This document shows, piece after piece, positions 1 through 8,303 of a stretch of DNA of 64,000 nucleotides. The DNA is from Anaeromyxobacter sp. Fw109-5 (GTDB taxonomy: Bacteria > Myxococcota > Myxococcia > Myxococcales > Anaeromyxobacteraceae), in NCBI RefSeq assembly GCF_000017505.1, contig NC_009675.1, forward strand, positions 4,840,501 through 4,904,500. The letters are read 5' to 3'. The notes under the pieces are model-generated. The model was not told the origin of the DNA. It saw only the letters and a program-made list of their open reading frames with translations, and searched no databases. Position 1 is the first letter of the stretch; each line of letters begins with the position of its first letter. The position numbers and the translations under genes are program-made.

Positions 1-3000
1 GCCCCGCACGCGATCCGCAGCACCGCGCCCTGCGCCGTGCCCGCCAGCAGCTCTCCCCCGCTCGCAGACAGGGCCGACACCGCGAGCCGCTCGAGCCCCA
101 GCGGCCGCCCGGCCCCGAGCCCGGTCTCCGTCGGCCGCGCGAACACGAGGCCGCCGCCCTGCGTGCCCACCACCACCGCCTCGCCCGCGACCGCCGCGGC
201 GCCCGGGTTCACCTCGTTCGCGCGCGCGTCGGCGAGCCTCAGCGCCGACACGGCGCCGTCCGCCCCCAGCCGCACGAGCCCGCCGTCGTCGGTGCCGGCC
301 AGCGCTCCGGCGCCCAGCGGCGCGAGGGCGGTGACCACGTTCGTCGCCGCGCCGGGGGCTCCGAAGACGAGGGGGTGCCAGGTCGCGATCCGCGACAGGA
401 GCGGCGCCTCCAGGCTCGCGCGCGAGAGCGCGTACGCGCCCGAGGCCGTCCCGATCCAGAGCTCCGTCTCGCTCGCGGCGAGCGCGCTCGCGCGGATGGG
501 CTCGCCATCGGGGCCGGTGACGGACATCGGCTCGGCCCCGCGCCCCGCCGAGACGCGGAAGACGCCCCGCGCGGTCCCGGCGTAGAGCCGCTGCCCCGCG
601 CGCGCGAGCGAGGTCACCCCCTCGCCCGCGAGCAAGGTGAGCGCGCGGCGCTCGCCGTCGAGGGCGACGAGCCCGCCCTGCGTCGCCGCCCACACGAGCC
701 CGTCGTGCTCGGCGAGCGCGTTCACGAACCGTTCGCGGCCCTCGAGCCCCGCGATCTCCTGGGCCGCCCCGTCGGTTCCGAGGCGCACGATCCCCCCGTC
801 GAACGTGCCGACGAGGGTCGCGCCGTCCGAGGCCGCCAGCACGGCGGTGACGCGCCGGCCCACCCGCGCGAGCTCGGCGCTGGCGCAGGGCGGCAGCGCG
901 GCGAGCGCGGCGAGAGGCTCCGGCGCGAGCGACGGATCGCTCACCGCGGGGAGCGCCAGGTGGCGGAGACGGGCGCGCTCCTTCCAGGCGAGGGCGGCCG
1001 TGGCCGCTGCGAGGAGCGTCGCGCCGCCGAGGACGGCGACGAGCATCGCGCGGGCGAGCGCGACCCGGCCCCGGCGTCCCGGGCGCGGGGGGGACACCGC
1101 GAGGGAGGCGGGGCGGGCGTGGCCGACTGCCGGCGCGAGCGCCAGCGCGAGCAGCGTCGCGCGACGGCGGCCACGCCGCTCCGCCCCGAGCCGGAGGAAG
1201 GCGGCGGCGAGCGCCGCGCCGGCGAGGGCGAGGACGACCAGCCTCGCGCCGACGTCGGCCCGGAGGGCTCCCGCCGTACCAGGAGCGCGCGCGGGCACGA
1301 CGGCGAGCGTCAGCCTGCGCCGGCTCACGTTGCCCGCCGCGTCGGAGGCGACCACCTCGAGTCCGGCCGCACCGGCGCGCGCGGCCACGGGGACGTGGAG
1401 CTCCGCCACCCAGGCGCCGAGCGGCCCCTCCATCCGCGCCCGCGCGCGCTCGCCCCACGGCGCGCGCACGAGCACCTCCTTCACCTCCATCGCCCCCTTC
1501 ACCGCGTTGCCGAGGCCGCCCGGCCGCCGAGCCAGCTCGGGGAGCCACGCGACCGGCAGCGCCGGCTTGAGCGCGAGGCGCACGGTCTCGCCGGGCGCCG
1601 CCGTCGCGGGAGCGGCGAGCACGGCGACGGCGGCGGGCGTGGTGTCCACGCGGATCGGGGCGACCCGCTCCTCGCGCCTGCCGTCCTCGTGCCGGATGGT
1701 GACCCGCGCGTCGTAGCTCCCGTCCGGCCAGGCGGGCGGGACGAGGAAGCGGAGCACGAAGTCGCCGCGAGCGGGGTCGCGGATCGCCTCGCGCGCGCTC
1801 CGCTCGAAGGGGAGCGCGACGGAGACCGACACCGCGCCCGGCGGCGCCACCACGCGCAGCTCAGGATCGCCGGGCTTCACGCGGGCGGGGGCGACGTCCA
1901 CCAGGGAGGCGGGTCCGAAGATGCCCTCGTACGAGACCCCCTCCGGCAGCTCGTTCGGGACCAGCGCCTGCGCGAGCGGCAGCGCCGGATCGACGCGGAG
2001 CTCGCGCTCGACCGCGACGAACGAGGTGTAGGGCGTGACCAGCTTGAAGCGCAGGGCGAGCGCGACGGTCTCCTCGATGGCGGAGCGCTCCGGCGCGGTG
2101 GGGCGCGCGCCGAGGAGGTCGTCGATCCGGCGTCGCGCCCAGAGCGTCCCCACCACCGGCTGCTCGGAGCCGTCGCCCACCGCGGCGCGCGCCGTCGCGA
2201 CCTCGACGCGCGAGACCCACGGCGCCTCGCCGAGCCGGCCGCGCAGGATCACGTGCGACGGCCTGCCGCCGCGGACGCGCGCCGCCACGACGAGCGGCTG
2301 CCCCGCGAACAGGTCCGGCAGGCGCGCGGGGAGCAGGTCCGTCACCTCCGCGCCCTCGAAGCCGACCTCGAGATCGGTGAGGAGCGGGCGATCGATCCGC
2401 GCGAAGAGGCGGGCCACCGCCGCGTCCGGTGGCTCGTCCAGCGACACCACCTCGGAGGCGCCCCGGCCCGCGCGCCCGACGCCCTCCACCAGGTAGCGGT
2501 TCACCGAGGAGCCGATGCCGAAGCCGAACACGCGCGCCCGGCCGCGCAGCGCCTCCACCGCCTCGATGATCTCCGGCTCGTTCCCGATGAAGCCGTCCGT
2601 GCAGAACACCACCATCCGCAGCCGGCGCGGATCCTCCGGCGGCGAGAGCGCGGCGCGCACCCCCTCGAGCATCTCGGTCCCGCCCCCGCCCTCCAGCGAC
2701 GCGAGCCACTCCTTCGCGCGCGCGATCGCGGACGGCGTCGCCGGCAACGGCGCCTCGCTCATCGCCTGCGCCGACCCGTCGAAGGCGACCACCTGGAAGG
2801 TGTCGTCCGGCCCCATCGCGTCGAGCGCCCGCGCCACTAGGGCGCGCACCCGGTCGAACGGCGCCCCCATCATCGACCCGGACTTGTCCACGAGGAACAC
2901 GAGCTCCTTCGGGCGGACCAGCGCCGGAGCGACGCCGGCGGGCGGCTGGACGAACAGCATGAGGAAGTCCTCGCCCTTCTCCCGCTGCACGAGCGCGTGC

Positions 3001-4043
3001 GCCCCCGGGACGACGCCGGCGGGGCGCCAGGTGAGCACGAAGTCCTTGTTCGGGATCCGGTCGTCCTCGGCGAGGGCGACCAGCCGCGCCCCCGCGGGCT
3101 CGAGGCCGGTGACGACGCGGTGGCTGCGCGTCTCCACCTCGTCGAACGCGCCGCCGGGCACGAGCCGGACGAGGAGGTCCACGTCGTGGCCCGAGCGCGT
3201 CCCCGGCGGTGAGACGGGCGGGGTGACGCGCGACGCATCCGGCACGCGGCCGGTGTCGGGCGAGGTGCCCGGACCGCGTGCGCCCCCTGGCGCGTCCGGG
3301 GCGAGCGCGGCGCCGGGGACGTACCGCGGCCCCACGGTGGTGGGGAAGTGGAAGGCGTAGCGGCCCCCGTCGAACGGGACCTCGTGCACGTAGCGCAGCA
3401 CGACCGCGACCGTCTCGCCGGGCGGGACGTTCGCGACCGACTGCGTGAAGAGGTTCGGCCGCTCCTGCTCGGTGAGCGCCGCCGTGCGACCCTCCCGCTT
3501 CGCCGCCTCGTACGTGCGGCGCGCCTCCTCGCGCCTGCGCACCTCGGAGATCACCACTCGGTCGCCGATGCGGAACAGCATGTCGGTGACGGCGGCATCG
3601 GGAGGCAGCGGGAACGCGTAGATCGCCTCGAGCCGGTCGGGCGAGGGGTTCGCGTAGAACTGCGTGACCTCGACCCGCGCCACGTCGCCGGTGATCTGGG
3701 CGGCCACGCGGGTGTGCACGAGCGGGAACTCGAGCACCGCCTCGCCGTCCGGGCCGCGGCCCGTGAGGCGCGGCGAGAACGGGACCGGCGCCGCCCCGGC
3801 CTCCGCGCCGTGCGGCTCGAGCGTCGTGTGGGCGGGGAGCGCCGCGACGAGCGCGGCGAGCCGGACGAGGTCCGCGCGCGGGGGCGCGCGGTCAGCGCTC
3901 GCTCGCGCCGCGCTCACGCCGGGCGGTCGCTGTGGGGACGGTGGAGCACCCCGGGGAGCCTCGCGCGAGCAGCCGAGCGCGAGGGCGACGAGCGCGGGGA
4001 CGAGGCGGGAGCGGTTCGGTTGGAAAGCGGGCGATGGGCGCAT
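1..4043 (-). CDS. VIT / von Willebrand factor A domain lipoprotein with C-terminal propeller-like repeats (partial)
   Basis: The frame stays open from an ATG at 4043 to the left edge, so the C-terminus is missing; at least 1347 residues are present. The N-terminus has a lipoprotein signal ending in the lipobox LALGC. Residues about 95-235 form a VIT (vault/inter-alpha-trypsin) domain, recognisable from QFYANPSPDRLEAIYAFPLP and RREEARRTYEAAKREG. Residues about 375-545 form a vWA domain with an intact MIDAS (DKSGS, then GGTEM and CTDG). Two hydrophobic segments lie near residues 935-955 and 995-1015. The part after about residue 1055 has repeated blocks such as GTFDGGIVRLG, ATQGGLVALDG, GTDDGGLVRLG and GTQGGGLVFA, like ligand-binding propeller blades. 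VIT-vWA proteins generally bind proteins or metal-dependent ligands at the surface. A role in envelope sensing or adhesion is inferred. No partner gene is visible. Confidence 0.85.
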   Translation of the reverse strand, partial: MRPSPAFQPNRSRLVPALVALALGCSREAPRGAPPSPQRPPGVSAARASADRAPPRADLVRLAALVAALPAHTTLEPHGAEAGAAPVPFSPRLTGRGPDGEAVLEFPLVHTRVAAQITGDVARVEVTQFYANPSPDRLEAIYAFPLPPDAAVTDMLFRIGDRVVISEVRRREEARRTYEAAKREGRTAALTEQERPNLFTQSVANVPPGETVAVVLRYVHEVPFDGGRYAFHFPTTVGPRYVPGAALAPDAPGGARGPGTSPDTGRVPDASRVTPPVSPPGTRSGHDVDLLVRLVPGGAFDEVETRSHRVVTGLEPAGARLVALAEDDRIPNKDFVLTWRPAGVVPGAHALVQREKGEDFLMLFVQPPAGVAPALVRPKELVFLVDKSGSMMGAPFDRVRALVARALDAMGPDDTFQVVAFDGSAQAMSEAPLPATPSAIARAKEWLASLEGGGGTEMLEGVRAALSPPEDPRRLRMVVFCTDGFIGNEPEIIEAVEALRGRARVFGFGIGSSVNRYLVEGVGRAGRGASEVVSLDEPPDAAVARLFARIDRPLLTDLEVGFEGAEVTDLLPARLPDLFAGQPLVVAARVRGGRPSHVILRGRLGEAPWVSRVEVATARAAVGDGSEQPVVGTLWARRRIDDLLGARPTAPERSAIEETVALALRFKLVTPYTSFVAVERELRVDPALPLAQALVPNELPEGVSYEGIFGPASLVDVAPARVKPGDPELRVVAPPGAVSVSVALPFERSAREAIRDPARGDFVLRFLVPPAWPDGSYDARVTIRHEDGRREERVAPIRVDTTPAAVAVLAAPATAAPGETVRLALKPALPVAWLPELARRPGGLGNAVKGAMEVKEVLVRAPWGERARARMEGPLGAWVAELHVPVAARAGAAGLEVVASDAAGNVSRRRLTLAVVPARAPGTAGALRADVGARLVVLALAGAALAAAFLRLGAERRGRRRATLLALALAPAVGHARPASLAVSPPRPGRRGRVALARAMLVAVLGGATLLAAATAALAWKERARLRHLALPAVSDPSLAPEPLAALAALPPCASAELARVGRRVTAVLAASDGATLVGTFDGGIVRLGTDGAAQEIAGLEGRERFVNALAEHDGLVWAATQGGLVALDGERRALTLLAGEGVTSLARAGQRLYAGTARGVFRVSAGRGAEPMSVTGPDGEPIRASALAASETELWIGTASGAYALSRASLEAPLLSRIATWHPLVFGAPGAATNVVTALAPLGAGALAGTDDGGLVRLGADGAVSALRLADARANEVNPGAAAVAGEAVVVGTQGGGLVFARPTETGLGAGRPLGLERLAVSALSASGGELLAGTAQGAVLRIACG

Positions 4044-4260
4044 GAGGCCCCTCCGTTCCCCGCCCCGCAGAGCAACGGCCGTGCCCCTCCGGGAAATGCA
4101 CGTCCGTGTGCACTCCACGACTCCCGTGTCCGCCCGGCCACGCCGGCGAGGACGCGGGGACGCGGTCGCCGGGAGCGCGTCCCCTGCGGGCGAGAGAGGT
4201 GTTGTCGTCGGGCACTACCCTCGCGAGATTTCCACCGGGGACGAACCGGAGGAGACGGAG

Positions 4261-4746
4261 ATGGGAATGCTGGACGCGCTGCTCGACGGGCTCGGAAGGG
4301 AGAGCTTCGAGGACTTCACCCGCCGCTGGGAGCAGGGCGCTCCCTGGGATGCGCTGCGGGACGACGAGACGATGGCAAACTACGACCGCGTCTCGGCCGA
4401 GCTCGGCCCGGCGGAGCTCCACGAGGCCGCCCTGGCGAGCGTGGAGCGTCTCTCCCCAGCGGAGCGGCGGCAGCTCGTGGAAGAGCTACAGCGCAACGCC
4501 AGGCGGGCGGACGTCAACTACCCCGGGGTCCACGACGACGGCCTCGACGAGCCGGCGGCGCTCGCCGCGCTCCTGTCGCGCATGCACGGCGAGCGCCGCG
4601 GGATGATCCGCCAGCTGCTGGCGGGGACCGAGGCGACGGCGGCCGCCGCAGGGAAGCTGTCCAGCCCGGTGGCGCGCGCCGCGCTGGCCGGCATCGCGGT
4701 GATGGCGGTGCGCCAGTTCACGAGCGCCGCGCGTCGCCAGGGTTAG
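4261..4746 (+). CDS. Hypothetical protein, about 161 aa
   Basis: The ORF starts at ATG 4261 after a strong purine-rich ribosome-binding site (ggaggagacggag). The protein is acidic and probably helical: the N-terminal half carries FEDFTRRWEQGAPWDAL, the middle has ELGPAELHEAALASVERLSPAERRQLVEEL, and the C-terminus is alanine-rich (ARAALAGIAVMAVRQF) and could be a short hydrophobic helix. There is no signal peptide. I do not recognise the family. It is transcribed divergently from the vWA lipoprotein, with about 217 bp between starts. The codon bias matches the neighbours and supports a real gene; the function is unknown. Confidence 0.7.
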   Translation: MGMLDALLDGLGRESFEDFTRRWEQGAPWDALRDDETMANYDRVSAELGPAELHEAALASVERLSPAERRQLVEELQRNARRADVNYPGVHDDGLDEPAALAALLSRMHGERRGMIRQLLAGTEATAAAAGKLSSPVARAALAGIAVMAVRQFTSAARRQG

Positions 4747-4983
4747 CTCGCGCCGGAGAGGTGTTGCGGATCTCAACGCCCGGCCGCGAGCGCGCCACCC
4801 GCGCCAAGCTGCTCCGGGCGAGTTCACGCTCCGCGCACCCTGGCGGAGCCCCTCGGCGGCGCGTCGCCGCCACGTCCGCCCCAATTCCTGCGTGCTCGCG
4901 GGGCCCGGCGCGAATAGACGGTGAGTACGGGCTCCGATCTCCGCGCCGTGGGCGTGTCCGTCCCGTGGCTCTTCTTTCACGCC

Positions 4984-5244
4984 ATGTCCACCACCTTCGC
5001 CCGGCGACTCACGCTCTGGAAGCTCCTCGCCACCGCGACGGAGCCCCTGCCGCTCGCCACCATCGCCGACCGCCTCGGCATCTCGAAGAACACGGCGCAG
5101 CGCGATCTCGACGCCCTCTCGGCGGCGGGGGTTCCCGTGCTCGAGGAGCGGCGCGGGCAGCGGCTGTACTTCAGCGTGTCGGGCGGAGAGTGGCTGATGG
5201 CGACCGGGCGACGGTCCAGCTCACACGGCGCCCGCCGCCGGTAG
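4984..5244 (+). CDS. Small helix-turn-helix (DeoR/HTH_11-type) protein
   Basis: An 86-residue protein is predicted from ATG 4984; a GTG at 4921 would add 21 residues with no family support. Residues about 20-60 give a classic winged-helix signature: LATIADRLGISKNTAQRDL, followed by DALSAAGVPVLEERRGQRLYF, as in the DNA-binding domains of DeoR-type and YafY-type regulators. No ligand-binding domain follows; the protein ends in a short basic tail. It may be a truncated regulator or a genuinely minimal DNA-binding protein. The target is unknown. It sits alone between a hypothetical gene and exonuclease III and is followed by a strong intrinsic terminator at 5359-5402. Confidence 0.6.
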   Translation: MSTTFARRLTLWKLLATATEPLPLATIADRLGISKNTAQRDLDALSAAGVPVLEERRGQRLYFSVSGGEWLMATGRRSSSHGARRR

Positions 5245-5302
5245 AGCGCCCGCGTGGACCGCCTCGCTCCGTGAACGCCGAGGCGGATCACCCTGGGCCC
5301 CC

Positions 5303-5329
5303 GGACCGCTCCGGGACCTGGAGCGGTCC
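5303..5329 (+). other. Perfect 10-bp inverted repeat (hairpin)
   Basis: GGACCGCTCC at 5303-5312 and GGAGCGGTCC at 5320-5329 are perfect complements around a 7-nt loop. The hairpin lies 58 nt after the small HTH gene and 30 nt before the intrinsic terminator. No T-run follows it, so by itself it is not a canonical terminator. It could be part of a 3' untranslated region, an operator for the neighbouring regulator, or the body of a short RNA that ends at 5402. Confidence 0.5.
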
Positions 5330-5358
5330 CCTGATACCGATCCACTCGCCGGGGGGGA

Positions 5359-5402
5359 GGGCCGTGGCGGCGCGCGTGGCGCCTCGCCATGGCCCTTTTT
5401 TT
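5359..5402 (+). terminator. Rho-independent terminator
   Basis: An 11-bp stem (GGGCCGTGGCG at 5359-5369 with CGCCATGGCCC at 5385-5395, one G-U pair) has a 15-nt loop and is followed directly by seven Ts (5396-5402). This is the clearest intrinsic terminator in the window. It would end transcription coming from the small HTH gene and insulate the exonuclease III gene at 5511. Confidence 0.8.
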
Positions 5403-5510
5403 GCGCCGTCCCCGAGAGCCGCCGCCGCGACGGAGCGCGAGCGGCCGGCGAGCGGCCCGGCAAGGACGTGCGGCCGGTGGACCGGCCCGTTCTTTTGAAG
5501 GGCCCGGGGG

Positions 5511-6263
5511 GTGACCTTGAAGATCGGTACGTGGAACGTGAACGGCATCCGGGCGCGGGAGGCGCAGGTCGCGGAGTGGATCGCGCGCGAGCACCCCGAC
5601 GTCGTGTGCCTTCAGGAGATCAAGGCCCCTCCGGCGCGGGTCCCCCCCTCGCTGTGCGAGCTCGAGGGGTACTGGTGCCTGTGGCACGGCGCCACCGCGT
5701 ACTCAGGAGTGGGCCTGCACGTGCGCCGCGAGCTCGCGGCCGAGCGTCCCGCCTTCACCCACCCCGACTTCGATCTCGAGACCCGCATCGCGGTCGCGGA
5801 GGTGGCGGGCGTCACCGTCGCCTCGGTCTACGTCCCGAACGGCGGCAAGGACTATCCGGCGAAGCTCCGCTTCCTCGAGGCGCTCGATCGCTGGGTCGAG
5901 GCCGCCTGCGCGGCCGGCCGTCCGCTCGTCGTGGCGGGTGACCTGAACGTCGCGCGCACCGATCAGGACGTTCACCCCAAGGAGCGGAAGGCTGGCGCCA
6001 TCGGCCAGAGACCGGACGAGCGCGCTGTCTTCGAGCGAATCCTGTCGCACGGGCTCGTCGACCTCGGCCGCGCCATGGATCCCACCAACGAAGGGCTGTT
6101 CACCTACTGGGCGCCCTGGCGCAACCTGCGCCAGCGAAACATCGGCTGGCGCATCGACTACGTGCTCGTGAGCGCCGCCCTCGCGCGGCGCGCGACGCGC
6201 TGCGCGGTCCTGGCCGACTTCGGGACGAGCGATCACGCGCCGCTGGTGGCCGAGCTGCCGTGA
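5511..6263 (+). CDS. xthA: Exodeoxyribonuclease III / AP endonuclease family
   Basis: A 250-residue protein of the exonuclease III (EEP) superfamily, the usual length for this class. It starts at GTG 5511 after a gggcccggggg stretch. The motifs are in order: GTWNVNGIRAR at residues 6-16, the metal-binding QEIK at 35-38, GDLNVAR near 143, the IDYVLVS block near 215, and the catalytic SDHAPLV near 240. The enzyme would cleave at abasic sites and degrade 3' ends during base excision repair in the cytoplasm. The gene faces the DUF72 gene, with only 25 bp between the two stop codons. The symbol rests on family motifs, since other EEP nucleases share them. Confidence 0.9.
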   Translation: MTLKIGTWNVNGIRAREAQVAEWIAREHPDVVCLQEIKAPPARVPPSLCELEGYWCLWHGATAYSGVGLHVRRELAAERPAFTHPDFDLETRIAVAEVAGVTVASVYVPNGGKDYPAKLRFLEALDRWVEAACAAGRPLVVAGDLNVARTDQDVHPKERKAGAIGQRPDERAVFERILSHGLVDLGRAMDPTNEGLFTYWAPWRNLRQRNIGWRIDYVLVSAALARRATRCAVLADFGTSDHAPLVAELP

Positions 6264-6288
6264 ACCCTGGCCCCCGCTCCGGCTCGCC

Positions 6289-7179
6289 TCAGAGGCCGTC
6301 ACGTCCTGCCGTTGGCTCCGCGGACGCGGCGTACGGCTCCAGCGCGGCGGCGTAGCGCCGGACGAGCTCCGGCGGCGCGTCCACCGGCCGGCCGGCCACG
6401 AGCGACTCGAGCATCAGGGCGTTCGCCGGGGCCTTGCCCTCGAAGTGGTTGTTCGTGACCACGTAGACGTCCGGGTGGGCGGGGGCCGCGTCGAGCGCGC
6501 GGATCCGCTCCGCCCACGGCGCGAGCTCGGCCGCCGTGTACAGGTAGTCGTAGCGCGCGTCGCGTCCGGCGGTCTTGCGGAACCAGTCCTTCCAGTTGCG
6601 CCCGTGGACCCGCACGTACGCGACGGGTGAGGTGACCTTCGCGCCGGGGCGGAGCGAGTGGTGGAAGAGCGGCTGGTCGACGTTGACGAAGCCGACCCGC
6701 GCCTCGGTGAGCTCCTCGAGGACCTCCCGCGCCCCCCACGAATCGTGGCGCACCTCGAGCACGAGCGGCAGGCCGGCGAACGCCCGGAAGAGTCCCCGCA
6801 GCCACTCCTCGTTGGGGCCGGTGCGCTTGAACGACCAGGGGAACTGGAGCAGCGCCGCGCCCAGCTTCCCCGCGCCGTGCAGGGCGTCGAGCGCGGCCCG
6901 CCCCTGCTCGACCTCCTCCGCCCCGTACGCCTCGCGCTCGTGCGTGAACCGGCGCCAGACCTTGGCGCCGAAGCGGAACTGCGGCACGTCGGAGACGCGC
7001 TCGAGCCAGCGCGCCGCCACCGCGGCGGGGAACGGGCGGTAGAAGGAGGCGTTGACCTCCACGGTCCCGAAGTAGCCGGCCAGGAACCGGAGCCGGTCGA
7101 ACCCGCGCGGCTCCGGCTTCGGGTAGACGATCCCGGCCCAGTCGTCGTACTCCCACCCCGCCGGCCCGAAGCGGATCAC
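6289..7179 (-). CDS. DUF72 (YecE-like) family protein
   Basis: A 296-residue protein begins at GTG 7179 with the family N-terminus (IRFGPAGWEYDDWAGIVYP), a TIM-barrel fold marker. It continues with VEVNASFYRPF, QFRFGAKVWRRFTHER, LLQFPWSFKRT, LVLEVRHDSW, YVRVHGRNW and YVVTNNHFEGKAPANAL, which are the conserved DUF72 blocks in the usual order and length. The biochemical role of the family is not established. No signal peptide is present, so it is cytoplasmic. It is convergent with exonuclease III and divergent from the FHA-GGDEF gene. Confidence 0.9.
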   Translation of the reverse strand: MIRFGPAGWEYDDWAGIVYPKPEPRGFDRLRFLAGYFGTVEVNASFYRPFPAAVAARWLERVSDVPQFRFGAKVWRRFTHEREAYGAEEVEQGRAALDALHGAGKLGAALLQFPWSFKRTGPNEEWLRGLFRAFAGLPLVLEVRHDSWGAREVLEELTEARVGFVNVDQPLFHHSLRPGAKVTSPVAYVRVHGRNWKDWFRKTAGRDARYDYLYTAAELAPWAERIRALDAAPAHPDVYVVTNNHFEGKAPANALMLESLVAGRPVDAPPELVRRYAAALEPYAASAEPTAGRDGL

Positions 7180-7324
7180 CCCCTGCGTCTAGCGCCGATC
7201 CCTCCGCGCGGCGAAAGTCAATCGGGGCGGCGGGCCGTCTCCGCGCACGTCGGGTGCGCGCGGGACGCCGAGGCGCGCCGCCGTGGGGTCGCCTCGGAGT
7301 AGAATCCGGCCCGGGGGGCGGACC

Positions 7325-8263
7325 ATGGCGGCGAGGCCCGACGAGAAGGAGCGCACCTACACCGCGCTGCCGAGCATCGCGGCGGCGGCGGAGCGGCACG
7401 GCTTCCTGCTCGTGCTCTCCGGGCCGCAGTTCGGCGACGTCTTCCCGCTCTCCCCGGGGCGGGACATCGTCGTCGGCCGGCGCGAGGACGCGGATCTGCG
7501 CATCGTGGACGAGGCGGTCTCGCGCCGCCACGCCGCCATCCGGATCGAGGGCTCGGGCGTCGTGCTGCTGCGCGACCTCGACAGCGCGAACGGCACCTGG
7601 GTGGACGGCCGCCGCATCGCCGAGGAGCGGCTCTCCGACGGCGCGCGCATCCAGATCGGCGGCGCCACCACCATGAAGTTCGTGTGGGCGGACGAGCTCG
7701 AGGCGCGCTGGCAGATGAAGATCGCCGAGGGCGCGCTCCAGGACCCGCTCACCGGCCTGTTCAACCGCCGGCACCTCGAGGAGCGGCTCGCCTCCGAGCT
7801 CGCCGCGGCCCAGCGCCACGGGCGCGAGCTCTCGCTGCTGCTCGTCGACGTGGACTTCTTCAAGGCGGTGAACGATCGCCACGGCCACCTGGCCGGCGAC
7901 GAGGCGCTCAAGATGGTGGCGTTCGTGCTCCGGGGCGCGATCCGCAAGGAGGACGTGCTCGCGCGCTACGGCGGCGAGGAGTTCATCGTCATCGCCCGCG
8001 AGACCGGGCTCCAGGGGGCGCGCGCGCTCGCGGAGCGCATCCGCCGCGCCGTCGAGCGGAGCCGGTGCGCCTGGCACGGGCACGACCTCGGGCTCACCGT
8101 GTCGATCGGCGTGACCGTCTCCATCGGCCTCGCCGAGTACGTCCCCGGCCGGAGCGATCGGGAGCTCCTCGAGACGGCCGACCGCGCGCTCTACCTCGCG
8201 AAGCAGGCCGGGCGGAACCGCGTGGTCGCGGTCGCCGCCGGCCCCGCCGCAGAAGGACGGTGA
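7325..8263 (+). CDS. FHA-domain diguanylate cyclase (GGDEF)
   Basis: The start is taken as ATG 7325, giving 312 residues; an upstream in-frame start at 7283 would add unsupported sequence. Residues about 35-115 are an FHA phosphothreonine-recognition domain (VVGRREDADLRI, SRRHAAI, NGTWVDG). Residues about 140-295 are a GGDEF domain with the active-site GGEEF near residue 217 and an intact inhibitory I-site RKED exactly five residues upstream of it. The predicted reaction makes cyclic di-GMP from two GTP with product inhibition. The FHA domain suggests recruitment to a Ser/Thr-phosphorylated partner, which is plausible because a Ser/Thr kinase is encoded at 52786. The segment VSIGVTVSIGLAEY contains a local duplication of the usual SIG motif. 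Confidence 0.93.
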   Translation: MAARPDEKERTYTALPSIAAAAERHGFLLVLSGPQFGDVFPLSPGRDIVVGRREDADLRIVDEAVSRRHAAIRIEGSGVVLLRDLDSANGTWVDGRRIAEERLSDGARIQIGGATTMKFVWADELEARWQMKIAEGALQDPLTGLFNRRHLEERLASELAAAQRHGRELSLLLVDVDFFKAVNDRHGHLAGDEALKMVAFVLRGAIRKEDVLARYGGEEFIVIARETGLQGARALAERIRRAVERSRCAWHGHDLGLTVSIGVTVSIGLAEYVPGRSDRELLETADRALYLAKQAGRNRVVAVAAGPAAEGR

Positions 8264-8283
8264 CGCGCCGCTCGCGCGGCGCG
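8264..8283. terminator. Candidate bidirectional hairpin between convergent genes
   Basis: CGCGCCGC (8264-8271) and GCGGCGCG (8276-8283) form a perfect 8-bp stem with a 4-nt loop, starting one base after the stop of the diguanylate cyclase and 20 bases past the tolC stop on the other strand. There is no T-tract, so it may act as a weak bidirectional or Rho-assisted terminator. Confidence 0.4.
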
Positions 8284-8303
8284 CCCCCTGCGCCCGGCCC
8301 GGT

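Noticed and set aside
4921-4983. GTG start extending the small HTH protein by 21 residues
   Set aside because: The added residues have no family resemblance and the HTH fold begins soon after ATG 4984; kept only as an alternative.
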